A DNA stretch of 64,000 bases. Origin: Chryseobacterium endalhagicum (GTDB lineage: Bacteria; Bacteroidota; Bacteroidia; Flavobacteriales; Weeksellaceae). The notes below the pieces were generated by a model that was not told the DNA's origin, did not search any database, and worked only from the letters and a program-made list of their open reading frames with translations. The stretch spans positions 509,856-573,855 of the forward strand of contig NZ_JAELVM010000001.1 of the NCBI RefSeq assembly GCF_016745235.1, given 5' to 3'. Every line of letters begins with the position of its first letter. The stretch's first letter is position 1. Shown piece by piece: positions 35,975 through 43,584 of the stretch. A program made the translations under genes and the position numbers.

Positions 35975-36670
35975 TTATAAATCGCTTTCGGTTCCGATGA
36001 TTTCCCAGCTTACCCTTGTGATTTTATCTTCCAGGGTGAGTCTGCTCACTGCCTTTTCTATAATATTATCCTGTGGGGAAGCGGAATACACTTCGGCGGA
36101 AATAATAATGTTTTCAGGCGTATCTGTATCGTCGCTGGTAAGGGATTTGAGCAAGATCTGATCGGTGGAATTGAATGACTGCATCAGTAAAACTCTTGCA
36201 TGGTTTTCAATTTCCGTTCTGCATTTAATCGTGATAAGGTATTCGGAAGTGCTGGTGCGGATGGTTTTGGAGCCTAATGTTTTTCCCAGCGGACGTAATA
36301 TAGTATGCGTTAAAATAATAAGTCCGGCAGTCATTCCTGCCTCGGTAACAAATCCCAAAGCAGCCAGTGAGCCTACAGAGGCAGAACACCAGATGGTAGC
36401 AGCGGTATTCAGTCCGCGTACGGTAAGTCCGTCCTTCATGATGACGCCACCACCGAGAAAGCCAATGCCGCTCACAATATAGGAAGCTATTCTTCCCGTA
36501 GCATCACCCCCGATTCTGAGGGATAGTAAAACAAATGCTGCCGATCCCAGACATACCAGAGTATTTGTTCTGAGGCCCGCACTTTTCTGATGCCACTGTC
36601 TTTCAAAACCGATGGAGGCACCCAAAATAAGAGCGGTCAGTAAGCGTGTACCAAATTCTAATGTATTCAT
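35975..36670 (-). CDS. MgtC/SapB family membrane protein
   Basis: A 231-residue inner-membrane protein. The start at 36670 gives MNTLEFGTRLLTALILGASIGFERQW, the typical MgtC opening. Four to five helices contain LRTNTLVCLGSAAFVLLS, GIGFLGGGVIMKDG and VRGLNTAATIWCSASVG signatures. A C-terminal ACT-like cytosolic domain follows (about 140-230). In pathogens MgtC restrains F-type ATPase and aids growth at low Mg2+; in other bacteria its role is unclear. It lies 65 bp upstream of the efflux adaptor gene and probably starts that operon. A -7 box sits at 36786-36793, predicting a leader of about 110 nt. Confidence 0.9.
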   Translation of the reverse strand: MNTLEFGTRLLTALILGASIGFERQWHQKSAGLRTNTLVCLGSAAFVLLSLRIGGDATGRIASYIVSGIGFLGGGVIMKDGLTVRGLNTAATIWCSASVGSLAALGFVTEAGMTAGLIILTHTILRPLGKTLGSKTIRTSTSEYLITIKCRTEIENHARVLLMQSFNSTDQILLKSLTSDDTDTPENIIISAEVYSASPQDNIIEKAVSRLTLEDKITRVSWEIIGTESDL

Positions 36671-36785
36671 AACTTTTTCTTTTTTGCAGGCCTTTTTCAG
36701 GCACACGGAAAAAGTATGCTCAGAAAAGCCTTAATGTTGATAATAACTGGCAGGATCTGTGTCCATAGTTTGAATTATTTTGCTG

Positions 36786-36793
36786 CAAAAGTA
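36786..36793 (-). promoter_or_regulatory. -7 box for the mgtC-efflux operon, with a leader that could fold
   Basis: TACTTTTG on the minus strand matches TAnnTTTG. The ~110-nt leader contains a hairpin with arms CTTTTTC and GAAAAAG about 15-40 nt before the ATG. No known riboswitch is recognised. Confidence 0.4.
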
Positions 36794-36836
36794 GAAATAA
36801 CGGCTGTGGCAGGCCGTTAGAGATGTTTTAGAATGT

Positions 36837-36960
36837 TATTAGAATTCTATTAGAGAGGTTAGAAGTTGGAGAGTATTAGGGTTTGAGGGTTTTAGAGTTG
36901 GAGTGTTTTAGAGTTTGAGAGTCGGAGAGTGTATGAAAGTGGAATTTAGTTGGTGGTTCG
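36837..36960. repeat. Low-complexity GAGAGT/TTTTAGAG short-word repeat
   Basis: Degenerate tandem words such as TTGGAGAGTATTAGGG, TTTTAGAGTTGGAGTG and TTTGAGAGTCGGAGAG fill most of the gap between the histidine kinase gene and the mgtC promoter. The same word family appears, inverted or direct, at about 58960-59060 and 63025-63205. No gene is seen in 36671-37070. Confidence 0.65.
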
Positions 36961-37070
36961 GAACTCGTATCCCGCATCCCGAAACCTTTATAAGTTAATC
37001 TGAATTTCTAGTTTACCACGATTTTGTCTGAAATCTGGTATCTGGCATCTGAAATCTGGCATCTGATGTC

Positions 37071-38423
37071 TCAAAAAACAATCTGGAAACCAGTCGTGTT
37101 TTTCCCAGAAGAGACCTGAATCCGGGCATCATGAAGATCGATGATCTTTTGGGTAAGGTAAAGACCAATGCCGTATCCTTTTTTATCGAAGGAATTTTCG
37201 GCTCTGTAGAAAGGTTTGAAGATGTTCTGGTGATCTTTTTCAGAAATGGTGATTCCGTTATTGATGAATTGGATGGAAAGATGATCAGCGACCAATGCGA
37301 CGTCAATACGGCAGGTGTCATCTGAAGCATATTTACAGGCATTATCGATAAGATTGTTGAAAGCAACCAAAAGAAGATAAGGATTTCCTCTGTGAATCAG
37401 TTTCTGCTCGTCTATCTCGGGATCAATATTCAGATGGATGGTATACTGCGGATTTTCTTTTCTGATTTTAGCATAAGAATCCATCAGGATTTCATCGATT
37501 CTGATCTCAGAGAAACTTATTTCTGCAGGATCATAGCTGGCTTTGGCAAGATCCATTAAGCTTCCGGAAAGTTTGCTCATATTTTTTACATCCGTTAATG
37601 CATTCAGAATAATTTTCTGATATTCCTCCTGAGTATAATTTTTCTGTAGAGCCAGTTCCAGCTCAGCAGTCATCGCAGCAAGCGGTGTATTCAGTTCGTG
37701 AGAAATATTGGAAACAAAATGTTTTTGGGTACTGAAGGAATGATCCAGCCTTTCCAGCATCTGATTGAAGCTTTTTTCAAGCTCGTGAAATTCTCCTTTC
37801 TCTTCAGATTCATCCAGTCTCAGCTGTAGTTTTCCGGCATTGATCCTTTTGATCTGTTCTACCATTTTAACCGCCGGGCTGAGTGCTTTTTTCGAGAGAA
37901 AAAGACCTGCCAGATAAATAAGTACGAGTATAATGATGAATGAAATAATACTGATCGTCAGCAAATGATTAATCGAATTATAACCGTACTGATCATAAGC
38001 GGCGGCAGTGATGGCATACTGTTTTCCCTTGTGAGAATAAACAATTCCCGCCACCTGAAAATCATCCAGAAAAAAGAAAAGCTGCTTACTTTTGAAAATT
38101 TTGGAAAGCATTTCAGCATTTTCCTTCACATAATCTACTTTTGAATCATCATGATACACAAGATTGAACCCGGAATCATAAATAGCTACCTGCACTTCGC
38201 TTAAAGTCTGCGTATTATTTTTGTACAGCTGATGCATTTCCTTTTCACTCAAATCACCCTGGAAAAAAAGATTGGCTTTGGCTACAGCTTCACTTTTAAG
38301 TTCTGTATAAAACGAAGTTTCCCTGGCTTCCTTTGAAGAATAGTAAATCGCAACCCCATAAAAGCTGATGAGCATTGCAGTCACTAATGTAAACAGTAAA
38401 GTAAGCCTGGTTCTAACTTTCAT
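37071..38423 (-). CDS. HAMP-type sensor histidine kinase
   Basis: A 450-residue membrane sensor kinase. Two transmembrane segments (about 7-27 and 153-176) enclose a periplasmic sensor domain (about 28-150) that is not a recognised family to me. A HAMP linker follows (about 177-230), then the H-box FVSNISHELNTPLAAM with His242. The ATPase domain contains NNLIDNACKYA (N-box) and GYGIGLYLTQKII (G-box). The sensor region contains several His and Asp residues (for example MHQLY, YHDDS), which would suit metal sensing, but this is speculation. Its cognate regulator lies 10 bp upstream, and a metal-efflux operon lies downstream on the same strand. Confidence 0.93.
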   Translation of the reverse strand: MKVRTRLTLLFTLVTAMLISFYGVAIYYSSKEARETSFYTELKSEAVAKANLFFQGDLSEKEMHQLYKNNTQTLSEVQVAIYDSGFNLVYHDDSKVDYVKENAEMLSKIFKSKQLFFFLDDFQVAGIVYSHKGKQYAITAAAYDQYGYNSINHLLTISIISFIIILVLIYLAGLFLSKKALSPAVKMVEQIKRINAGKLQLRLDESEEKGEFHELEKSFNQMLERLDHSFSTQKHFVSNISHELNTPLAAMTAELELALQKNYTQEEYQKIILNALTDVKNMSKLSGSLMDLAKASYDPAEISFSEIRIDEILMDSYAKIRKENPQYTIHLNIDPEIDEQKLIHRGNPYLLLVAFNNLIDNACKYASDDTCRIDVALVADHLSIQFINNGITISEKDHQNIFKPFYRAENSFDKKGYGIGLYLTQKIIDLHDARIQVSSGKNTTGFQIVF

Positions 38424-38433
38424 TCCGTAATTT

Positions 38434-39138
38434 TTAAGTATTGGAACTGTCTTCGTAACCCTTCTTTAAAATAAATCCCATACCTGCTTTGGTATGTATA
38501 AATTTTGTCTCAAAGCTACGGTCTATTTTTTTTCTGATATAATTAATGTAAACATCAATGAAATTCGTGCCTGTATCAAAATGAGTATCCCAAACATTCT
38601 CCGCGATCTCATGACGGGAAAGCACCCTCTCAGGATTCTCAAGCAGAAATTTCATCAGATTGAATTCTTTGGGAGTCAGTTTAATCAGGTTTCCGGAACG
38701 GGTAACAGTTTTCAGCTTCAGATCCATCACAATATCTTCATATTGCAGTAAGGTTGAGGTTTCTGGACGGTAAGTGGAATATCTTTTAAGCAGAACCTTG
38801 ACTCTGGCCAAAAGTTCCCGCATTTCAAAAGGCTTGGTCAGATAATCATCTGCCCCTGAATCAAAACCTTCCAGTTTGTCATCCGTAGTTCCCAGCGCGG
38901 TTAGCATAATAACGGGGATTTCAGGTTTTAGTGCCTTGATTTCTTTGCAAAATTCCAGACCGTTTTTCACAGGAAGAATAATATCTGTAATGATGAGGTC
39001 AAAGTTCAGCAACTCAGTAAGCTTTAAGGCCGTTTCACCGTCAGCAGCGGTATTGACTTCCATATCATGTTCCATCAGTCCTCTCGCAATCAGCTGCGAA
39101 AGTCTTTTGTCATCTTCAACGAGTAGGATATGGGGCAT
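38434..39138 (-). CDS. OmpR/PhoB-type response regulator
   Basis: A 234-residue DNA-binding regulator. Receiver domain (1-120) with acidic pocket VEDD (7-10), phospho-acceptor Asp52 in IITDIILPVKNG and Lys102 in YLTKPFE. The winged helix (about 130-228) has LTPKEFNLMKFLLENPERVLSRHEIAENVW and the recognition-helix region FIDVYINYIRKKID. Cognate kinase follows 10 bp later. CusR/CopR-like regulators of this class usually control a neighbouring exporter, so the RND operon is the likely target (inference). A TACCTTTG -7 box lies 27 bp upstream. Confidence 0.95.
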   Translation of the reverse strand: MPHILLVEDDKRLSQLIARGLMEHDMEVNTAADGETALKLTELLNFDLIITDIILPVKNGLEFCKEIKALKPEIPVIMLTALGTTDDKLEGFDSGADDYLTKPFEMRELLARVKVLLKRYSTYRPETSTLLQYEDIVMDLKLKTVTRSGNLIKLTPKEFNLMKFLLENPERVLSRHEIAENVWDTHFDTGTNFIDVYINYIRKKIDRSFETKFIHTKAGMGFILKKGYEDSSNT

Positions 39139-39164
39139 AGAAATCTGGTTTTATTGCTGTCCTG

Positions 39165-39172
39165 CAAAGGTA
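39165..39172 (-). promoter_or_regulatory. -7 box of the two-component system genes
   Basis: TACCTTTG on the minus strand, exact TAnnTTTG match, 27 bp upstream of the regulator start. No good -33 box. Confidence 0.45.
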
Positions 39173-39210
39173 ATTAAGTATTTTCACATACCTGTTATGA
39201 ATACAATTTG

Positions 39211-39218
39211 TAAATTTG
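39211..39218 (+). promoter_or_regulatory. -7 box of the YiiX-like hydrolase gene
   Basis: TAAATTTG, exact TAnnTTTG match, 21 bp before the ATG at 39240. It is divergent from the regulator promoter. Confidence 0.45.
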
Positions 39219-39239
39219 ACCGCTCAATGATAATGTATT

Positions 39240-39911
39240 ATGATTAAAGTTAATAAAGATCCGCTGAAGAAAGCGGTACAAATATTTACCTGCGTTCTTT
39301 TCTTTGCTGTAACGCTTCTGCTGCAATATTGTGCACCACATCCTCAAGCCGGGCCTTTGAAAAATGGAGACCTGCTTTTTGTAACGGCGAAAGAAACCGG
39401 ACTTTCCGGAGCGATCAATAATGTCACTCAAACACAAAAAGAAGCATCCTTTGATCATATCGGAATAGCAGAAAAAGAAAACAATCATTGGTATGTGCTT
39501 CATGCCGCACCAAAAGGAGGTTCCCAAAAACAGGACTTAGCTTCTTTCCTTAAAGATCAGTCTGATGACGGACAGAAAGTCGTGATCTACCGTTTGAAAT
39601 CTGAATATCAGAAATCTGTCCCGGCAGCGCTTAAAAATGCAGAAACCATGCTTGGGAAACCTTATAACTTCAATTATATTCTAGACGAAAATTCTTACTA
39701 CTGCTCAGATTATATTGAGAGAGCGTTTCGTGAACATAATATCTTCAAGTTGGAACCCATGACATTCATCGATCCAAAGACAGGAAAGATCAATGAGTTC
39801 TGGACTGAATTTTACAAGAAGAAAAATTTGGAAGTACCGGAAGGAAAACCGGGATGCAACCCCAATGGACTGGCAGCTTCCGATAAACTGGAAAGAGTAG
39901 GAGAGCTGTAA
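39240..39911 (+). CDS. YiiX-type permuted NlpC/P60 cysteine hydrolase
   Basis: A 223-residue exported or membrane-anchored hydrolase. The N-terminal hydrophobic segment (about 13-29) ends LLLQYC, a possible lipobox (Cys31). In this permuted papain-like family the catalytic His precedes the Cys: FDHIGIAEK places His73, and YYCSDYIERAF places Cys155 next to Glu160. GDLLFVTA at about 43-50 is also typical. Substrates of the YiiX group are thought to be lipids or modified peptides rather than classical peptidoglycan, but none is proven here. It is monocistronic. Confidence 0.85.
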   Translation: MIKVNKDPLKKAVQIFTCVLFFAVTLLLQYCAPHPQAGPLKNGDLLFVTAKETGLSGAINNVTQTQKEASFDHIGIAEKENNHWYVLHAAPKGGSQKQDLASFLKDQSDDGQKVVIYRLKSEYQKSVPAALKNAETMLGKPYNFNYILDENSYYCSDYIERAFREHNIFKLEPMTFIDPKTGKINEFWTEFYKKKNLEVPEGKPGCNPNGLAASDKLERVGEL

Positions 39912-39980
39912 ATAAAATCTCATCAATAAGAATTTATTAACGCAAAGAAAAACAAAGAATTGATTTAATTTTCTTTTCAG

Positions 39981-40114
39981 TAAGATAAACAAAGGCGTTT
40001 CACTTATTTCCGAAATACAATGATTTGTTTTGCTTTTTTAAATGAAATGCCTTTGTTTATCTTTATTAAAAGAGCTTCAATTCAAAAAAACTTTGTTTAT
40101 CCTTGCGATTATTA
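39981..40114 (-). repeat. Dispersed repeat family A, inverted and permuted copy
   Basis: Contains, in inverted orientation, M1 (39981-40009), M2b (40033-40062) and M2a (40086-40114), each identical over 29-30 bp to 5546-5574, 5666-5695 and 5618-5646. Read on the minus strand the order is M2a-M2b-M1, whereas at 5.5 kb it is M1-M2a-M2b. The rest of 39912-40310 shows only AT-rich sequence and a fragment resembling family B near 40195-40230. Confidence 0.85.
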
Positions 40115-40310
40115 AAATGTTTAAACCCATATTGAAAGTATCAACGCAGAACCTGTCTTTTTGGTGTTACGCAGTGGTTTGATCGAATGTTTTAAAAAAT
40201 CTGCACAATCAGTCCAATCTGCGTGAGACCATTTTAGACACAAATATTATCCGGAATAAATCTCATTATTTCCCCGTCTGGAAAAAAATAATGTTAAAAT
40301 TCAAAATTAC

Positions 40311-40352
40311 TAGTCCACTAATTTGGTGGACTAATAATTTTTTATATTTTTG
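40311..40352 (+). promoter_or_regulatory. Palindromic operator overlapping the promoter of the NIL-domain gene
   Basis: A perfect inverted repeat has arms TAGTCCAC (40311-40318) and GTGGACTA (40326-40333) around TAATTTG. The last four bases of that spacer, TTTG at 40322-40325, are a -33 box. After 19 bp comes TATTTTTG (40345-40352), an exact TAnnTTTG -7 box. A protein bound to the palindrome would cover the -33 element, so repression is the natural reading. Predicted leader is about 60 nt. Confidence 0.75.
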
Positions 40353-40417
40353 TCAAAGATTTAACGCAAGAAAGCAACCATGATCTAGAAAATGTTTAAC
40401 CAAAAAATTGTTTAGTG

Positions 40418-40732
40418 ATGATTACACCTAATCCTACGCTGCAGATAATACCCAATACTACTATTGGACTGCCTAAAAAAGAACTGATACTGGAAATAGA
40501 ATTGAATGGCAAAATGAAATTTGAGCATTTGATGAATACCATCTACAATCAGTTTGGGATCTGCCACAGGGTGTTGTCAGCCAACGTGGAATACGTGAAC
40601 GGAAACAGTTTTGGTTCAGTACAGTTATATATTAATGTAAGTTCAGAAGACTACCAGCTGTTGGAGTTCTATCTGAATAAAAATAAACTTTTAAATACCA
40701 TGGTGGAATACAACTGCCGGAAGTATTTTTAG
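40418..40732 (+). CDS. Stand-alone NIL-domain protein
   Basis: A 104-residue cytosolic protein that is essentially a single NIL/ACT-like domain. The pattern FEHLMNTIYNQFGICHRVLSANVEYVNGNSFGSVQLYI matches the C-terminal ligand-binding domain of methionine ABC transporter ATPases (MetN), where it binds methionine and inhibits transport. Here no ATPase is attached and no transporter genes lie nearby. I chose the ATG at 40418 rather than the GTG just before it. A role in sensing methionine or another sulfur compound is inference from the fold and from the operator-controlled promoter. Confidence 0.75.
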   Translation: MITPNPTLQIIPNTTIGLPKKELILEIELNGKMKFEHLMNTIYNQFGICHRVLSANVEYVNGNSFGSVQLYINVSSEDYQLLEFYLNKNKLLNTMVEYNCRKYF

Positions 40733-40760
40733 GGGAGATTCATATAGTTTTAATTACAAG

Positions 40761-40793
40761 AAAGTATCCGGTTTTATATCGGGTACTTTTTTT
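40761..40793 (+). terminator. Intrinsic terminator after the NIL-domain gene
   Basis: Arms AAAGTATCCG (40761-40770) and CGGGTACTTT (40780-40789), one G-U pair, followed by a T-run; 29 bp after the stop codon. Confidence 0.85.
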
Positions 40794-40835
40794 GTTTAAA
40801 ATGCCGGATCTTCGATGATGAGATGGTCATTCAAA

Positions 40836-40905
40836 AAATAAGTGAAACGCCTTTGTTTATCTTAAAAAAATAATTTTTCATTCTCTTTGTCTGGCTTTGC
40901 GCTTG
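40836..40905 (+). repeat. Dispersed repeat family A, copy 3 (M1 only)
   Basis: M1 at 40836-40864 is identical over 29 bp to 5546-5574 and to the reverse complement of 39981-40009. The right flank TTCTCTTTGTCTGGCTTTGCG resembles the flank of M1 in the 40.0-kb copy. M2 modules are absent. The remainder of the 40733-41030 gap shows nothing further. Confidence 0.82.
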
Positions 40906-41030
40906 ATAAGATAATGCATTTACAGCCGTTTAAAGGAAAATCCTTTACAGTAATTCTACTACTATATTGATTAATTTCTGGTTCAGATTCAAAAAAACAC
41001 TACTTTTAAAGCATACAAAAACCAAAAATT

Positions 41031-41582
41031 ATGACCATAGTTATTATTATTGCTTTAATTGTTGTATTTGCACTTTACGCAGTGTCCATCTACAACCGTC
41101 TTGTCAAACTGAAGAATCTTGTTCAGGAAGCGTGGAGCAGTATTGATGTGATGCTTAAAAAACGCCACGATCTGATTCCCAATCTTGTAGAAACGGTAAA
41201 AGGCTATGCTACCCACGAACGCGAGACCCTTGACAGTGTAATTCGTGCCAGAACCCAGGCGGTAGGTGCCGATTCCGTTCAGGCCAAAGAGGCAGCGGAG
41301 AAAAATCTGAACCAGGCGATGATGAATTTATTTGCTGTAGCTGAGCAATATCCTGATCTGAAGGCTAATACTAATTTTCAACAGTTGCAGAGTGAACTGA
41401 CTTCCATAGAAAATGATGTGGAGAAATCCAGAAGATATTACAACGGAACAGTGCGTGAGAACAATACACTGGTAGAATCTTTCCCAAGTAATATCATCGC
41501 CAATATGTACAAGTTTGAGAAATCGCCTTTCTTTGAACTCGAAAATATAGCAGAAAGAGAGGTTCCAACCGTAAAATTCTAG
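41031..41582 (+). CDS. lemA: LemA family protein
   Basis: A 183-residue membrane-anchored helical protein. One N-terminal helix (about 2-20, IVIIIALIVVFALYAVSIY) precedes the LemA core: NRLVKLKNLVQEAWSSIDVMLKKRHDLIPNLVETVKGYATHERETLD, then QLQSELTSIENDVEKSRRYYNGTVRENNTLVESFPSNIIA. Molecular role is unknown, although LemA proteins often accompany DUF2207/TPM-type membrane proteins. It is 2 bp upstream of a DUF2207 gene, consistent with a functional pair. Confidence 0.93.
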   Translation: MTIVIIIALIVVFALYAVSIYNRLVKLKNLVQEAWSSIDVMLKKRHDLIPNLVETVKGYATHERETLDSVIRARTQAVGADSVQAKEAAEKNLNQAMMNLFAVAEQYPDLKANTNFQQLQSELTSIENDVEKSRRYYNGTVRENNTLVESFPSNIIANMYKFEKSPFFELENIAEREVPTVKF

Positions 41583-41584
41583 GA

Positions 41585-43510
41585 ATGAAAAAGTGGTTGC
41601 AGCTTTTCCTTCTTCAGTTTTTTTTCATCGCTTTTGCCCAGAACGATACGGTGCAGTCAGAGCAGCTGTCTGTTACCGGATCGGAAAAAATTATTTCCTT
41701 TCATTCAGATATTGATGTTGATCCCCATTCAGGAATTACCGTTACTGAGCATATCAAAGTATACAGTCTCGGGGAAAATATCAGAAGGGGAATTTTCCGC
41801 GCTCTTCCCTTATCCAGAAATCTGAACAATAAAAATCAGAAAGTACGGTATGACATTATCTCTGTGAAAAAAAACGGGCAGGATGAAAATTACCATGAAA
41901 AAAAAGAAGATGGTTATTTAAAAATATACGCAGGAAGCAAAGATGTCATTCTTACTTCGGGAACTTATGACTACGAAATAAAATACAAAACAGAAAACCA
42001 GATCGGTTTTTTTCCAAAGTATGATGAATTCTACTGGAATGTAAACGGGACCTATTGGGATTTCGACGTAGATACTATTTCTGCAAAAGTAAATCTGCCT
42101 GAAGGTGCCGGGATCATTCAGAACTCCTGTTATACCGGGGCGTATGGAAGCAACAGCCAGAATTGTTCCGTGAAAATACTGTCGGATCATTCCATAGAGT
42201 GGGGTGCTTCAGGCCTGCGGGCCAATGAAGGGCTTACCATTGCTGTAGGGTTCAAAAAAGGAATCATGATACCGCCGCCACCGCCTACTTTCATTGAAAA
42301 GTACGGAATTTTGATCGCCGGATGTATCATCTTCCTCGGACTGCTTCTGTATCTCTATTCAACATGGATGAAATATGGAATAGATCCTCAGACACCCACG
42401 GTTTATCCGCAGTTTAATGTTCCGGAAAATTTTTCACCGGCCTCTCTGGGGTATATCAACAGTGAAAGTTTTAAGAATAAATACCTTACCGCAGCTATTG
42501 TTAATCTCGCTGTGAAAGGATATGTTAAAATTATAGAAGGTGAAGATTCCGGTCTGCTGGGATTCTTCAATACCAAAACCTTTACCCTGAACAAACTGAA
42601 AGATGCAGACGAAACTTTGCCTAAAGAGGAAATCAACCTGATGAACAGTCTTTTTTCAGAATATAAAAACTCTTTAAAGTTTGATGGAAAGTACAATTCA
42701 AAAATTGAAAAAGCAGTTCAGAACTTCAAAGGAACCCTGAGTTTTCAGCATGATGACTTTTTGAATGAAGGAAATAATACAAAAAAACTGGTACTTCCAT
42801 GGCTTGTTATCACTGTAGTGTATGCGCTCGGATTATTCATAAGCTATAATCTGCTTCCTGAATTCGAAAGAATTCTTGCCGGGGTACTTTTATATATTAT
42901 TCTTTTTGTTGCATTTGTTTTAATTGCATTTTTAGCAAAAAAATTATCCTGGAAACTCCTTTTTCTCGTTCCTATTCCCTTAAGTATTGCTTTAGGAATA
43001 GGAGGAATCATTTCACAGGAAGGAACAGGTGCTGAAAGTGTCAATTTTAGTGTCTGCTATATTTTTCTTGCCCTTGGATTTTCGGTGATGGTGTTATATC
43101 AATACCTAATAAAGCAGCCATCGAAAGAAAAGCTGAGAAAGCAATCTCTGATAGACGGTTTCAAAATGTATATGGGTGCCGCAGAGAATGAGCAGCTCAA
43201 ATTTCACAATCCTCCACAGATGACTCCGCAGGTTTTTGAGACCCTTCTTCCTTTTGCCATGGTGATGGGAGTGGATCAGATCTGGGGACAGAAATTTGAT
43301 GACTTATTGAAAAAAACATCAGCTGAATATAACAACACCTGGTATTACGGAGGCGTAATGAATCATTATGCTTTTGGAAATACGCTGAACTCAAGCCTTA
43401 CGCAGTCCATACAGTCTGCATCTACCAAACCATCAAGCTCCAGCAGCGGGTCCGGCGGCGGTGGATTCTCCGGAGGAGGCGGAGGCGGTGGTGGAGGCGG
43501 CGGCTGGTAA
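41585..43510 (+). CDS. DUF2207 membrane protein with Gly-rich C-terminus
   Basis: A 641-residue inner-membrane protein. The signal is MKKWLQLFLLQFFFIAFAQ. A periplasmic DUF2207 domain follows (about 30-235; ISFHSDIDVDPHSGITVTEHIKVYSLGENIRRGIFRALP). A first helix lies at about 240-262 (YGILIAGCIIFLGLLLYLYSTW), then a cytosolic winged-helix-like region (PQFNVPENFSPASLGYINS...). Further helices lie at about 400-495, and the protein ends in a Ser/Gly tail with GGGGFSGGGGGGGGGGGW. Such Gly-rich ends are common in this family. It is translated together with lemA. Confidence 0.9.
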   Translation: MKKWLQLFLLQFFFIAFAQNDTVQSEQLSVTGSEKIISFHSDIDVDPHSGITVTEHIKVYSLGENIRRGIFRALPLSRNLNNKNQKVRYDIISVKKNGQDENYHEKKEDGYLKIYAGSKDVILTSGTYDYEIKYKTENQIGFFPKYDEFYWNVNGTYWDFDVDTISAKVNLPEGAGIIQNSCYTGAYGSNSQNCSVKILSDHSIEWGASGLRANEGLTIAVGFKKGIMIPPPPPTFIEKYGILIAGCIIFLGLLLYLYSTWMKYGIDPQTPTVYPQFNVPENFSPASLGYINSESFKNKYLTAAIVNLAVKGYVKIIEGEDSGLLGFFNTKTFTLNKLKDADETLPKEEINLMNSLFSEYKNSLKFDGKYNSKIEKAVQNFKGTLSFQHDDFLNEGNNTKKLVLPWLVITVVYALGLFISYNLLPEFERILAGVLLYIILFVAFVLIAFLAKKLSWKLLFLVPIPLSIALGIGGIISQEGTGAESVNFSVCYIFLALGFSVMVLYQYLIKQPSKEKLRKQSLIDGFKMYMGAAENEQLKFHNPPQMTPQVFETLLPFAMVMGVDQIWGQKFDDLLKKTSAEYNNTWYYGGVMNHYAFGNTLNSSLTQSIQSASTKPSSSSSGSGGGGFSGGGGGGGGGGGW

Positions 43511-43530
43511 CCGACAATTCTGAAAAAACA

Positions 43531-43567
43531 AAAAGCGTTCAAAAAATTAATTTGAACGCTTTTTTAT
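43531..43567. terminator. Bidirectional terminator between the DUF2207 gene and murA
   Basis: Arms AAAAGCGTTCAAA (43531-43543) and TTTGAACGCTTTT (43551-43563), a 13-bp perfect stem with A- and T-rich ends, between converging genes. Confidence 0.92.
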
Positions 43568-43584
43568 TGTAATAAAATATATTT

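Noticed and set aside
40353..40417. Possible SAM-II-like riboswitch in the leader of the NIL-domain gene (GATTTAACGCAAG ... words)
   Set aside because: The GATTTAAC and GCAA words resemble SAM-II, but I could not form the required P1 stem or the pseudoknot with the region before the start codon, so resemblance alone is not enough.
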